DNA of 64,000 nucleotides from Chionoecetes opilio (GCA_016584305.1 JACEEZ010020519.1:111028-175027), one strand, 5' to 3'; numbered from the stretch's first letter, positions 20,640 to 31,491 are shown. Notes: generated by a model from the sequence alone, not told the origin. Numbers and translations are program-made.

Positions 20640-21005
20640 TGGCATGCCAGACTGCCTCTCTCCGCCTTGTCCCCGTCATCCCAAACTAATTCTCGTTTTA
20701 TTTGGAATGCTTGCTTTTTAAGGAGTTTTAATGCATCAGATAGTAAGATATATAAGTAAGGAGCCTGTGTTGCTAGTGTTTTGGTGGTAGAAGGTGTGTA
20801 TGTGGGTTGAAATAGTGAATATTCGTGTCATTGGGCGGCCCCGCGGCAAGAATTTTTCTCCATCACTCTGCCCCGCCAGTCGTGCCTCATCATAACATCT
20901 TTAAATCACCCTTATTTAAGGTGAAACACGGTACATTGATATAGATAATGACACGTGTATATAACATCACACCATAATCACTAAGTTGTATAATAACGAG
21001 TAATA
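20640..21005 (+). repeat. Interspersed repeat shared with 28080-28615
   Basis: GTAGAAGGTGTGTATGTGGG, then CTTTAAATCACCC and ATAATCACTAAGTTG; the same blocks in the same order are at 28170-28610. It is non-coding. Confidence 0.6.
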
Positions 21006-21084
21006 AGACGTTTAATCCTGCCCAAACCTACTGTGGCGGAGGAGGTGGCGGCTCCAGCGGCGCCGCCACTCAAAACTTTTTAGA

Positions 21085-21205
21085 GTAAAAACCCGCCGTC
21101 ATCCGCCTCACCTGTGCCTTCCTAAAGACAGTCAGCTCCCACGCCTGTGACAGCACCATAGGATATCTCCAGGGATCATAGGATTCCTCAAGGGGTTCTC
21201 GCTCC
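21085..21205 (+). repeat. LINE-A 3' end
   Basis: GTCATCCGCCTCACCTGTGC, then CACGCCTGTGACAGCACCAT and CCAGGGATCATAGGATTCC: the LINE-A 3' end in forward orientation, captured inside T4. Confidence 0.7.
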
Positions 21206-21836
21206 CCTACTTAATATTACCAAAGACATCTATCTCCCTTGGTCTAATGGTGTTGATATCCACCCCACGGGCTTCATGGGCCGGCTCATGCTGCTGCTGC
21301 TGCTGCCAAAGGCCGTGCTGCCAGACGTGGATGAGTCCCTTGCTTGTATTTCATCTCTTTACTCATATATATGAATGATATCCATCCAAATGCAATCATA
21401 TGTCTACATTCACCTAGAGAAATGATATTTCATAGCATACCAAACAATAATAAGCGAGCCTGGAGACTTCCTACCTCTGCTAATACCAGTCTCGAGCAGT
21501 CGTTGGCCAGTCTGCACGTTATTTTCAGATTGATTAATTATCGTACAACCTTAGGTAAATCATATATGTAGTCAGTAAATGTTTATAATTTTAGTAAATA
21601 ACTTGTAATTTGCTTTAGTAAATAACTTGGTAATTTTACTCACCCCAGTTTGAATGTCGTAACATTGGATTTTCTATCTCGTATATTGAAAATAGACCCT
21701 AATTTACACATCTCGTATCATCGGATTCTCATATATCGAATGCTCGTATAACGGGACCTCCCTGTATTCGCGAACCAAGACTCCACGAAACTTGATGCAC
21801 CACTGTACATACAAAGCCTCTCTCTGCTAACAAGAC

Positions 21837-22180
21837 TCATCTGCTGCATAAAAAACTAGTGTGTTGATATTTTGTGTCTCTATAAAATATATGAGAATTA
21901 TGATAACAACCCGTACCACAGAAGATCGGTAGTCTCTCATTGTCTATTTCTTCCATCTTACTTATCTGTTTATAAATTGTCATCAAGTATCCTCTTTCTC
22001 TTCTTTGCTCAAGTTTTGGCAATTTTATCTCTCTCAACCTTTCCTCATAAGTTAGTTCTTCTAGCTCTGGTACAATCTTTGTTGCCATTCTCTGTTTTCT
22101 CTCCAACTTTTACACATGTTTCATTTTATATGGGGAGCATTATTATAATGGCAGCATATTCCATTTTTGATTGAATCATT
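21837..22180 (-). pseudogene. LINE ORF2 C-terminal fragment
   Basis: The minus-strand frame reads MERKQRMATKIVPELEELTY, then EERLREIKLPKLEQRRERGY and LMTIYKQISKME. This is the conserved region after the reverse transcriptase in CR1/jockey-type LINEs (compare VQRRMTKMIQGMRNFSYERR at 52866). It is a fragment only. Confidence 0.7.
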
Positions 22181-22282
22181 GTAGTAAATATCTTTCTCAT
22201 CATATTCTTATCCATGTAATGAAATGCAACTCTAATATTCTTAAAACAACTACTGAATATAAATAAATAGGAGCAAAACTAC

Positions 22283-22515
22283 TCTAAATAAAAACTCTGG
22301 AACTCTCTTGCTGTTTTTATTTTTACACCTTCCTATGATTTAAATTTTTTCAGGAGAGGAGTGACAGGACACCTCCTCACCTAAATTAGCCCACCCCCCT
22401 TAGTATATTATCTTACTGTCTTCTTTGTAGGGACTGGCAACTAAGCGTGCTTTTTTTTTTTTTTTTTTTTTTTATTGCCCTTGGCCAGTTCTTTGCGATG
22501 TAAATAAAAAACTAA
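22283..22515 (+). repeat. LINE-B 3' end
   Basis: TCTGGAACTCTCTTGCTG, then TTACTGTCTTCTTTGTAGGG, GACTGGCAACTAAGCG and TTGGCCAGTTCTTTGCG, matching the ends of the copies at 28673-29301 and 41281-42367. A poly-T run (22451-22473) interrupts it. Confidence 0.7.
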
Positions 22516-22636
22516 AAAATCTATGAAATATGAACAATGACATGGTCATGTGTGTAGTACTTTGAATGTGAAGAATAAAACCTATGCCTATAAATATCAA
22601 GGGCTACAACAAGAAGGCAGCACCATCTGTCTAGCA

Positions 22637-24321
22637 CGGGTTCTCAATAAAATCTATATGGCCCCCATGGGAATCACGCCATATTTGCTACATGCAAAAA
22701 ATGGAACAGAAGGGGGCCGCAGTAGGTTTCCGAGGGGGCCACCCAAACCTAATTGCCTAGTTTACTATAATCTCTTTTTCCTGATCCAAAGACTACTCTA
22801 TACTGGACTTGCTACTCATTTTGGGCTATTTCCAGTGGAGGCCAGTTTTGTGATTCCTGCCATTTTCGAACATCACTCCCTTTTCCCTTCCTATGGTTTA
22901 TCAGTATATATGATATACCGTTATCTTCGTAAATGTTTGTTCTATAATATTATCAAATAAAAAATAGTAAAATGCAATAAAGAAATGCCATTATGAGAGA
23001 GTTAAGAAATATGCATGAACTTAATATTCACTTGAACTCATCGCCATTTAATATTTTGCGAGAAAATATTTTAGATGCTAGTGATAGAAAGAAGCGGATT
23101 TTCATTAGCTTTCCATTGCTATATTTCGTTTTCTGATAAATGAATCATAACCATGCATAAATTAGCGTTAACTAAAAAAATAACATCATCTATCGGGATA
23201 ATTACCCGATGGATGATGTTATTTATTTAGTTAACGCTAATTTATGCATGGTTCTAATTCATTTATCAGAAAATGAAATATAGCAATGGAAAGCTAATTA
23301 AATTCCGCTTATATTGATATGTTGCATGTAAAAAGTCTTCACGCAAAATATCAAATTGCGATGAGTTTAAGTGAATATAAGTTCATGCATATTTCTTCAG
23401 AGTCTCATAATGGAATTTCTTTAATGTATTTTACAGTTTTTTATTTGATAATATTATAGAACAAACATTCACGAAGATAACAGTGTATAATTTATACTGA
23501 TATGCCATAGTCTACTGTATTCATGGAACACTTTTTTACTTGCCGATACGATTGATGATGTTATTTTTTTAGTTAATGCTAGTTTAGGCATGGTGGTAAT
23601 TCATTTATCAGAAAACGAAATATATCAATGGAAAGCTAATGAAAATCCGCTTCTTTCTATCGCTAGCATCTAAAATGTTTTCTCGCAAAATATTAAATGG
23701 CGAAGAGTTTAAGTATATATTGAGGTCATGCATATTTCTTCACTCTCTCATAATGGCATTTCTTTAGGGTATTTTACTGTTTTTTATTTGATAATATTAT
23801 AGAACAAACAGTTACGAAGATAACGGTATATCATATTTACTGATAAACCATAGGAAGGAAAATAGGGGTGATGTTCTAAAATGGCAGGAATCGCAAAACT
23901 GGCCTCCACTGGCCATGGGCGGGTTGGCGCGGGGCCCGAGTAGCAAGTCCAGTATAGAGTAGTCTTTGCCTGATCCTTAATTTCTTTCTCAGTGCTAATC
24001 TAAGCTGCTTATATATTGAAAATTAATTTAAATTACATATCTCAGTGAAAAGGGAAATGTGTGACAAATAATATTGCATGTATATCTATGCGAAACAAAA
24101 TTAATACACTTGTACAAAACTTTTGAGATGGCAAAACCTGGTAACTAAGACATTGTCAGCTACTACAAACACTAAGTCTTTCTGTGATACAGCTGAGAAT
24201 AGTATACAGTGCATATGGTAAAGTACCCTCTCTTTATCACTAATATCAACTATGAAAGAGGGTCACAGTTAAATGAATGCTCATAAGGGGGCCATGAGCA
24301 TAAAAAGGTTGAGAATCCCTG
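22637..24321. mobile_element. hAT-type non-autonomous foldback element
   Basis: The left end CGGGTTCTCAA and right end TTGAGAATCCCTG are inverted copies of a CAGGGnTTCTCAA terminus. They are flanked by 8-bp duplications GTCTAGCA (22629-22636) and GTCTAACA (24322-24329), with one mismatch. The interior is a large inverted repeat: 22775-23200 against 23205-23510, with a further inverted copy at 23530-23980, built from blocks such as TGCATAAATTAGCGTTAACT and CCAGTGGAGGCCAGTTTTG. There is no coding capacity. A damaged relative is at 55960-56440. Confidence 0.75.
22775..23980. repeat. Long inverted repeat inside the hAT foldback
   Basis: The arms pair almost base for base around a centre near 23205 (CGGGATAATTACCCG). 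The transcript would form a hairpin several hundred base pairs long. The outer arm AGTACTCTATACTGGACTTG-type sequence near 22793 is answered by CAAGTCCAGTATAGAGTAG near 23945. Confidence 0.75.
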
Positions 24322-24355
24322 GTCTAACATACTAACTTAATTTGATTATTTTTAC

Positions 24356-24442
24356 CTTGTAGTCTGGAAACTTGATAACTTCTTTGAGCACCACTCTAGC
24401 AGGGCAGGTGAGATTCTTGGAGGAACTTGTTGGGATGATTTT
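24356..24442 (-). CDS. Exon B of an unidentified host gene
   Basis: The block is 87 bp (29 codons), phase 0 at both ends, with acceptor CATAATTCTCAG and donor GTAAAAAT on the minus strand. It encodes KIIPTSSSKNLTCPARVVLK then EVIKFPDYK, without stops. It joins in frame to exon A upstream (36953-37203) and exon C downstream (16099-16242). The flanking DNA is transposon-poor for about 300 bp on either side, unlike most of the window. The acceptor pyrimidine tract is weak; support comes mainly from the matching phases and the clean coding-length block. Confidence 0.6.
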
Positions 24443-24715
24443 CTGAGAATTATGGGTTTGTTAATTTAGTTGCTATGTAAACAAAAACATACAAATGTTA
24501 CATCTATTAGTCTTGTTCAACTTCTTGTAACCTACCTCTCTCTTTTAAGGTAAATTTCACTTTACACTCGACTTGCAATTTAAAAGGCCCCAATACAAAA
24601 GGTTTGAGATTTAACAGACAAATTACCTGTAACCCAAATCCTTCAATCTAACACACCTTCACATTGTACATTTGCTAACTTACACTGTTTAAGCATTTCA
24701 GACTTTGTTATTATA

Positions 24716-25300
24716 CAGTGGGGACCCGTTACTCGAACTTAATTATTTCCAGAAGGCTGTTCAAGTGCCAATTTCTTAAAGTAGTACTGAACAAATTTTT
24801 CCCATAAAGAATAAAGTAAATTGAATTAATCCTTTCCAGACCCCCAAAAATGTTTATTATTTTACACTAGGACCAGAAATTGCTACACAATAGGGAGTAT
24901 GATTTCTGTTTACCTTATTGGATTCTAAGAAACATTCGCTCTATAAGCTTCCATCGCAAATAATCACTTTTGGAGATAAATGTTGTTTATAGGGAGGAGA
25001 GAGACAAGTGTTTACATGCGCCTCAATCTTCTTCCCCTTGTAACCTGCATCGCCTCAATTTTTCCCTTGCCGCGGACCCTTTTTAATGCTAATTTGGCTT
25101 TAGTTAGGATGTTAAAACGTGGGGTTAGGTTAGGTTAGTGAGTCAAAAGGTGGGGTTAGGTTAGTTAATTTTCATCTCCTATACACTCTCCTTCCTTTTA
25201 AAAACATCTCATATCTCCTAAAGTATTGATTTGCAATGGAAGCTCATAGAGACAATGTTTCTCAGAATCCATTAAGGTAAACATAAATCATAGTATCAAA
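24716..25300 (+). repeat. Tigger-like left end plus shared repeat
   Basis: CAGTGGGGACCCGTTACTCG after TA (24714-24715) looks like a Tigger terminus, but no matching right end was found. From about 24840 the sequence (AAGCTTCCATCGCAAATAAT, GGTTAGGTTAGTGAG) matches 50690-51050 in inverted orientation. It is non-coding. Confidence 0.5.
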
Positions 25301-25518
25301 TCAACATACAAACATCATTATCATCAAACAAACTAAACAAACATAAAATCAATCATACAAACCAAATTGATCCTAATCAAGAACAATTTCTCAACCTCTT
25401 CAATTGTTTGTGATCTTTGTTTTTGTAACCGATTGTTTTGTTTTCCATCTCAAAATTGAATTTTGAATTGAAGTTTTAAATTTTACCAAGTTTATTGCCA
25501 TCGGAAAAAACATATGTA
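25301..25518. other. AT-rich spacer
   Basis: Adenine-rich, low-complexity DNA. No feature recognised. Confidence 0.4.
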
Positions 25519-26189
25519 CAGTAAAACCCTTATAACTCGGCACTGTATAACTCGGAATTTGATATAACTCGGCAAGACAGACAATTTTTTATTTTTTTAT
25601 ATTTTTTTTTATACACACACATCTATGCCTATAGCGCATGTAGGCAGCGAGCTCCAGGGGTGGGATGGCAGGCCCTGGAGGCTCACTCGAGGGCTGTGAC
25701 GATTGGCCCTCACCCGTGGTGGCGCAGCCAGGATTGTTATAGTGACGCCTGTGATTAGAGGCTCATGCGGCCCCCTGTGTCCTCCCATGCACTCGCAGTC
25801 GAAGGTAGAGTTAATGGACAGGGCATAGTGTTGCAGTAATTAAGTGCTCAAGTGATGTAAAATTAAGCTGTACAGGTACAGTACTGTATACAATACAGTA
25901 CAAAGTTGTGATTATAAAGTGATTAAAGTGATACCAGTGTTAAAATGCGACTGAGTCCCCCTAACATCTTCTACATGTTACAACAAGGCTACGCTCTCCT
26001 TGGATTACGAGTATATGCCTGCTGCTACCCGTTCACTGGTAAGTGTAGTTTTTATGCTTTTACAGTAATGTATTTATTCCTTTTTTTTCTTTTTACCCAT
26101 ATCAGAGGAGGACATTGCATAACTCGGCACATTGAATAACTCGGCAAGGGCCAGAGCCCCTATCGTGCAGAGTTATAAGGCTTTTACTG
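25519..26189. mobile_element. Tigger-like element T5 (CAGTAAAACCCTTATAACTC ends)
   Basis: The left end CAGTAAAACCCTTATAACTC and right end AGTTATAAGGCTTTTACTG are flanked by TA. The motif TATAACTCGG(C/A) is repeated three times near the left end and again at 26110-26140. An inverted SINE-2 (25615-25820) sits inside. There is no transposase. Confidence 0.75.
25615..25820 (-). mobile_element. SINE-2 body, inverted
   Basis: GAGCTCCAGGGGTGGGATGG, then TATAGTGACGCCTGTGATTA and GCACTCGCAGTCGAAGG. It lies inside T5. Confidence 0.75.
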
Positions 26190-26275
26190 TATATATGTAC
26201 ATATACAAATCTTTTAACATGGCTGGGCCCGTTAATGGTAACATTTTTACAGGCCCCTTCAAGTATATATATATA

Positions 26276-27335
26276 CACACAACCCTCGTTTCCCCGGACT
26301 AATAGGGGGGAGCACTGGTCCGGGAACCGCAAAAGTCCGGAAATGGCAACTGTCCGAGGCCATTACCCACCCCCATACGTTTATCCTACTCTAGTATTTA
26401 CTGTCCGGCAACCGCCAATATCAACTACCCCGCCGAGGACTTTTACGTCACTTTGTTGTTGTTTTCAGGGCCGCGAGGATCCCTTGGGGAACACTGAGCC
26501 CTGGTGATGTCCTATGATGCTATCACAGGCGCTGTAGTTGACCTGTCTTCCTCAGGAAGGCACAGGTGAAGCGGATGACAACGTGTTGCCGGGAGGGGTG
26601 GAGGCCAGCCGCTGCCAGCAAGGTGGGCAGGTCACAGGTGGCGACTTTCAGGGCAAGGAGTTGAGTGTGTAACACTACACGGTGGGAGTGGAAGCACGGA
26701 CACTGCAACAGAAAGTGTTCAATAGTCTCAAGAGACGTTCCTGCACCAGGGGCAGTGGGGGTCAGGGGACTGACGGAGGTGGTGCAGGTGAACCGTGAGT
26801 GTCGTGTGCCCAAATGTAAACAATACGACCGCTGAGCATGCTGCCACCTGGCAGAAAGCAGCAGAAAGTGTTCAATAGTCTCAGAGACGTTCCTGCACCA
26901 GGGGCAGTGGGGGTCAGGGGACTGACAGAGGCGGTGCAGGTGAACCATGAGCGTCGTGCGCCCAAATGTAAACAATACGACCGCTGAGCATGCTGCCACC
27001 TGGATGGGAGGCAGCAGAAAGTGTTCAATAGTCTCAGAGACGTTCCTGCACCAGGGGCAGTGTGGGTCAGGGGACTGACGGAGGCGGTGCAGGTGAACCA
27101 TGAGTGTCGTGTGCCCAAATGTAAACAATACGACCGCTGAGCATGCTGCCACCTGGCGGGAGGCGCGGACACTGACCAGGGGTGACAGGAGACGCTCGGA
27201 CCGCCGGACAACTTTGTCGATTTACGGACTGGACCAGGCATTTGTCCGGGACTCTGACATATCCCCGGACCTCGGAATTTGTCCGGCAAATCCGATATCC
27301 GGGAAATGGAGGTCCGGAAAAATGAGGGTTGTGTG
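26276..27335. mobile_element. Tigger-like element T6 with tandemly repeated LINE-A piece
   Basis: The left end is CACACAACCCTCGTTTCCCC, then GGACTAATAGGGGGGAGCAC; the right end is the inverse (GGAAAAATGAGGGTTGTGTG). TA flanks at 26274-26275 and 27336-27337. The centre is a minus-strand LINE-A 3' end whose CPWC-coding part is repeated in about 150-bp units. Further copies of T6 are at 31492-32236 and 45943-46336. Confidence 0.8.
26523..27152 (-). pseudogene. LINE-A C-terminus with triplicated zinc-knuckle unit
   Basis: The minus-strand frame carries the module HRLRQSPDPHCPWCRN then VSETIEHFLL three times (the third copy in a shifted frame), and finishes with a normal LINE-A C-terminus: CPCFHSHRVVLHTQLLALKV to FLRKTGQLQRL. 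Each unit is about 150 bp, bounded by CAAATGTAAACAATACGACC. The repeats arose in DNA after capture by T6, because the parent copy at 9114-9818 has a single unit. This is not a working protein. Confidence 0.7.
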
Positions 27336-27442
27336 TATTTTTTTTTTTCAATAGCCTTAGCATTGATGAAATTGTTGTAAAAAAGTACAAAATATGATAT
27401 TAACTTCATATACAGGATATAAATATATTACGCATATAAAGA

Positions 27443-27511
27443 AAACCCTCGCTTTTACGGACCTCGATATAACAAATTTCGGCTTTTAACAAAATGTTTC
27501 TGCCAGACCGA
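27443..27511. repeat. Tigger-like terminus without partner
   Basis: AAAACCCTCGCTTTTACGG followed by CCTCGATATAACAAATTTCG looks like another Tigger-type left end. No matching right end was identified. Confidence 0.4.
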
Positions 27512-27976
27512 TAGACATGCCCTCGGTTTTCGAACATAATTCATTCCAAAAAGTTGTTCTAAAACCGAAACACATTTTTCCATAAGAAACAATATAAAAT
27601 GGATTAATCCGTTCCTGACCCCCAAAATAAAGACTTTTTTTTTACCTTTTTAGCTGTATTTCATGCATAAAAATGCCTATAAATGCAATGTAATATTATA
27701 TTATAAAAATTTTTATTATAACATTTTTTTTTCATTATAACTTTTTTTTATTATCTTACTGCCTTCTTTATAGGGACTGGCAACTAAGCGGGCTTTGTGT
27801 TACCTCATTTTGTTGTGCCTTTGGCCAGTCCTTTGTGGTGTAAAAAAAAAACTAAAAAAAAAACTTGTTCGGCAACCGAGTTATCGTACGGCAACCGGTG
27901 CAATTATGAGTTTGAAATTCTGTTCGTGAACCGATTTGTTCGAAAAGGGAGATGTTCGAAACCCGAGGTTTGACTG
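27512..27976. mobile_element. Tigger-like element T7 with LINE-B 3' end
   Basis: The left end has CCCTCGGTTTTCGAACATAA; the right end GTTCGAAACCCGAGGTTTG then ACTG and TA. A forward LINE-B 3' end (27745-27865: TACTGCCTTCTTTATAGGGA, TTGGCCAGTCCTTTG) sits inside. The left terminus is damaged (ATGC where CAGTC is expected). Confidence 0.6.
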
Positions 27977-28079
27977 TATGTGCAGGGATTTACCGAAAAA
28001 ATTTGGTAATGCGGGGTTTGGTTCGGTGGTGGGCCAGCCAAACATGTACACGCAGGTCAAGATGGCAGGAGTGAAAACA

Positions 28080-28615
28080 AAGTCGACCACGGCGGTACGC
28101 GGCTGCGTGCCGATCAGGAAGGAAGGAAGGAATATACGGAAGGAGCCTATATTGCTAGTGACTTAGTGGTAGAAGGTGTGTATGTGGGTTAAAATAGCGA
28201 ATATTAGGGTTGCAGGGTGGCCCTGGCATGAATGTTTCCCCGTCACTAGCTGCCCCGTCAGCATATTCCTCAACTCTATACGTGGTATACGTATGTGGTT
28301 TCCGAGTGAAGACGCTTGGCTGTAGCTCCGAAACTAACCATAGGATTTTCTCGAAAATACCCTCATTGTGATTCCCACACAAAGTTACTGTAATATGTCA
28401 AGGAAACCTATTCTAACCTAACCGTAAACTAACGTAAGCTAACCTGACATGCTCAGAAGTAAACGCAACATACTGTTCCAGAAAACGGGAATATATGCCC
28501 ATCACCTCAACACCTTTAAATCACCCATATTTAAGGTGACACGCATTGGTACACTGTCCTAACTAATGATACGTGTGAACAACTCGCCATAATCACTACA
28601 ATGTATAATAACGAG
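28080..28615 (+). repeat. Interspersed repeat shared with 20640-21005 and 63567-63660
   Basis: Blocks at 28170-28260 and 28510-28610 match 20760-21005. The part at 28290-28382, read on the minus strand, gives CGNHNEGIFEKILWLVSELQ, almost the same as CGNHNEGTYEKILWLVLELQ on the plus strand after 63567. The function is unknown. Confidence 0.55.
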
Positions 28616-28672
28616 TACAGTAAACCCTTCATGCTTGCGGATTTGATTACTCGCGGGTTTTCAACCCTTTTT

Positions 28673-29259
28673 TTTCTTTCTCCTTCCCAATTGCTTGCTC
28701 TCTACAGGGGCCTTATCCGCCCATGTATGGAGTATGTCTCACTTGTTTGGGGAGGATCCACTCATACAGCTCTTCTAAACAGGGTTGAGTCAAAAGCTTT
28801 TAGTCTCATCAACTCCTCTCCTCTGACTGACTGTCTTCAATCTTTAAATCACCGCCGCAATGTTGCTTCTCTTGCTCTCCTCTACCGTTATTTTCATGCT
28901 CACTGCTCTTCTGAACTTGCGAACTGCATGCCTCCCCCCCTCCCGCGGCCTCGCTGCACAAGACTTTCTACTCATTCTCATCCCTATTCTGTCCATCTTC
29001 CTAATGCAAGAGTTAATCAGTATCTTTACTCTTTCATCCCTTTCACTGGTAAACTCTGGAACTCTCTTCCTGTTTCTATTTTTCCACTTTCCTATGGCTT
29101 AAATCTTTTCAAAAGAAGAGTAACAAGACACCTCCCGAACTAAATTGGCTCACCCGTTTTTATTTTATTCTCTTACTGTCTTCTTTATAGGGACTGGCAA
29201 CTAAACGGGCTTTGTGTTACCCATTTTTGTTGTGCCCTTGGCCAGTTCCTTGTGATGGG

Positions 29260-29301
<42 letters not shown>
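28673..29301 (+). mobile_element. LINE-B 3' copy with poly-A tail
   Basis: A 5'-truncated non-LTR copy: ORF2 C-terminus (28680-29143), 3' UTR with CTTTATAGGGACTGGCAACT and TTGGCCAGTTCCTTGTG, then about 40 A (29260-29302). Confidence 0.85.
28680..29143 (+). pseudogene. LINE-B ORF2 C-terminal region
   Basis: An open frame of about 155 codons: LLALYRGLIRPCMEYVSLVW, then GGSTHTALLNRVESKAFSLI, HRRNVASLALLYRYFHAHCS and TGKLWNSLPVSIFPLSYGLN. This is the domain after the reverse transcriptase in a jockey-type LINE that is abundant in crustacean genomes (from memory, not checked). It is intact in this part and 5'-truncated like most LINE insertions. The parallel copy at 41281-42367 reaches further upstream. 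Confidence 0.8.
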
Positions 29302-29304
<3 letters not shown>

Positions 29305-29970
29305 ATGGGGTAAATGAATGACTAATGTCATGCTCGCAGATTTATGATACTCGCGGGTGTCTTTGTTCCCTAACCCCCGCGAGCATGAAGGGTTTATTGT
29401 ACCGCATTTTACGGCTTTTAAGACGCACCTTTTTCCCTCAAAAATAACCTGAAAAATACTCATGCGTCTTCCAAGACGAATGTTATAGGAGGTTAACTTA
29501 AGTAGCTATTCAATTCAGCCTCTTATATGATGTAACCTCAGTACTTACCTGTAAAAAGTATTTCGAATGCCATAAGACATTCAAATCAACTGATCTGTCC
29601 TCACCCTGTGATGTTTACTATGGTACTGGCTGGAGCCTACCCGCCTCAGCAGATTGACGCCAACATAAGACCATAAGAAAATAAGGAAACCACAGGAGAC
29701 TGCAAAACCTACACGTGGTAGTTCCTGTTACTAAACACCACCTACATCCACCTCTCTTCCCCATCCATGAATTTATCCAGACTCCTTTTAAAGATCCCCA
29801 TCGACTCCGCACTGACCACCTGACGACCGAGTCCATTCCAACAGCGCCAACTATCGTCTGCTAGTGTTGATTGCTGTTGTTACCATTTACCATCAGGCTG
29901 TCAAACGTATCACAAGCTCTTTTCAGTCCTGGAAATCATCATATACAAGCTAGAAGTTGTACGATGGTAG

Positions 29971-30302
29971 AATGGGGAGGTGGTAGCGGAGTGGTTAGCG
30001 TCTCCGACTGGCGTTCTCGGTGACCCGAGTTCGATCCCCGAAGAAACCCAAAACCTTTCTGCACCGTCGAGTGGCCTAAGAACACCCACATGCCCTGCTC
30101 ATCAACTCTACCTTCGATTGCGAGTGCATCGGAGGACACAGGGGGGCGGCATGAGCCTCTAATCTAATCACAGGCGTCACTATAAGAATCCTGCCTGCGC
30201 CACCATGGGCGAGGACCAACCATCAGAGCCTTCTCAAGTGAACCTCCAGAGCCTACCATCCGAGCCCTGGATCATCACTGCCTCCAGGCGCTAAAAAAAA
30301 AA
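29971..30302 (+). mobile_element. SINE-2, complete tRNA-derived SINE
   Basis: The tRNA-like head has A box TAGCGGAGTGG (29984-29994) and B box GAGTTCGATCC (30027-30037). The body includes CACCGTCGAGTGGCCTAAG and GCCTCTAATCTAATCACAGG, and it ends in an A10 tail. Inverted headless pieces of the same body are at 14777, 16985 and 25615, with a forward piece at 36590. Confidence 0.85.
29984..30037 (+). promoter_or_regulatory. Pol III internal promoter of SINE-2
   Basis: A box TAGCGGAGTGG and B box GAGTTCGATCC, 32 bp apart, as expected for a tRNA-derived promoter. Confidence 0.75.
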
Positions 30303-30554
30303 CGATACGCCAAAGAACATGGGAACAGAAGCAGCAGAAAGATACTTCGGACCACCGCCTACCGAGGAAAATCAGTAGAATTTTACTACTTCCTATCGGT
30401 AGAAAAATCTGGGGGGGTTTCTTAGAAATTTCCTTCCAAAATCAGGGTGCGTCTTCCAAGATGCAGCGTCTTGTAAGCCGTAAAATGTGGTAATAGACTC
30501 CCCTTTGACCTGCCACCCTGCTCAGCAGGGCCTGCTGGCGGCGGCAGACCATAG

Positions 30555-30705
30555 ACGTCTGCCTCACGACAAAACGCTGTCATCCGCCTCACCTGTTGCC
30601 TTCATGAAGAGGACAGGTCAGCTACCACGCCTGTGATAGCATCATAGGATATCACCAGGGTTCATAGGGTTCCTCAAGAGCTCCTCGCAGCCCTAAACAA
30701 CACCA
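30555..30705 (+). repeat. LINE-A 3' end
   Basis: GCTGTCATCCGCCTCACCTG, then ACGCCTGTGATAGCATCATA and TCCTCGCAGCCCTAAACAAC. It is followed by a segment (30765-30960) shared with 21310-21510, so this is probably a T4-type piece without ends. Confidence 0.7.
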
Positions 30706-31239
30706 CGAAGAAAAGGAAATCTTCGCCATCATGATGTGCTGCCGCCTGCCGCTGCCAGACGTAGAAATTCACAGCCATTGCTTGTATTTTCATATTTTTA
30801 CTCATTTATATTAATAATAGCCATTCAAATGCGATTATATGTCTACATTCCCTATAAAAATTATATTTCATAGCATACCAAGCAGAAAATGAGCGAGCCT
30901 GGAGACTTACTACCTTTCCTAATACCAGTCCCAAGCAGTGTGGGCGAGGCGTGCAGGTTTACTACCAAATTTGCCACTTACCCGTGCTGTGGATGCGAGT
31001 TACTACCTAGGTGGGAGTTACCACCTCCAAGCAGGTAGTAAGGTGTTTAGTGGATCGACGCCTAGTCTGGCTTTGTCGGGCGAGTGTAAACAACACCTCT
31101 CACGTCCTCCCGTGCCTAACTACGTTGCCTGCCTCCTGCTCACCACATCTGTTTAAATTCCCTTTAAGGGTGTAGTATTTGTGATGGCTGCATGTACGAA
31201 GTATACAACTCTCATCTAACGTAACAAACAAAGTTAATT
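30706..31239. repeat. Shared repeats (T4-type and MITE-K-type filler)
   Basis: 30765-30960 matches 21310-21510 (CTTGTATTTTCATATTTTTA, GAGCGAGCCTGGAGACTTAC). 31060-31239 matches 43200-43390 (GTAAACAACACCTCTCACG, GTTGCCTGCCTCCTG). No gene. Confidence 0.5.
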
Positions 31240-31395
31240 ATACACGGATATGGTCAGAAAAGGCGAACTTCCCTTCATATACAGACAAAGTTTGTTATAT
31301 GCAAAAAGTTCGGATCCCTCAGATATAACAAACTATTGTATGTAACGTCACCCCCTTCCCCGCAATTGATTTGTTATAGTGAGGTTTTACTGTAC
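31240..31395. repeat. Tigger-like right end
   Basis: ATTTGTTATAGTGAGGTTTT then ACTG and TA resembles a T2-type right terminus (TTATAGCGAGGGTTTA at 1622). The left partner was not found. Confidence 0.45.
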
Positions 31396-31491
31396 AGACG
31401 CAGATATCATACAAGCTTTAGAGCATTGGACACTCATACTTACATATTCACTCATCAACACTAATTCTTACCCTCATACCTTTACATAATA

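Larger units (their letters stand above)
20242..21764. mobile_element. Tigger-like element T4 (CAGGGAGGTCCCG ends)
   Basis: The left end is CAGGGAGGTCCCGAAGATAC and the right end is GCTCGTATAACGGGACCTCC then CTG, with TA at 20240-20241 and 21765-21766. It interrupts an older element whose halves carry CGCGAAACC (left) and ATTCGCGAACC (right). Contents: a repeat shared with 28080-28615 (20640-21005), a forward LINE-A 3' end (21085-21205), a (CTG)n run near 21290 and a segment (21310-21510) shared with 30765-30960. No transposase is present. Confidence 0.7.
28618..29399. mobile_element. Tigger-like element T8 carrying LINE-B
   Basis: The left end CAGTAAACCCTTCATGCTTG and right end CGAGCATGAAGGGTTTATTG are inverted copies, with TA before and after. 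The element body is only about 150 bp; the rest is a forward LINE-B copy (28673-29301) ending in poly-A. The following MITE-K starts immediately after the TA. Confidence 0.8.
29402..30490. mobile_element. MITE-K copy (CGCATTTTACGGC ends) with SINE-2 insertion
   Basis: The left end CCGCATTTTACGGCTTTTAA and right end TTGTAAGCCGTAAAATGTGG are flanked by TA. Inner subterminal motifs (GTCTTCCAAGACG, CAAGATGCAGCGTC) match the copies at 42883-43658 and 45830-45941. A complete SINE-2 (29971-30302) is inserted in it. There is no transposase. Confidence 0.8.

Noticed and set aside
25118..25165. Interstitial telomere (TTAGG)n
   Set aside because: Only a few imperfect GGTTA units; similar short runs occur at 6365, 38970 and 50325 as part of dispersed repeats.
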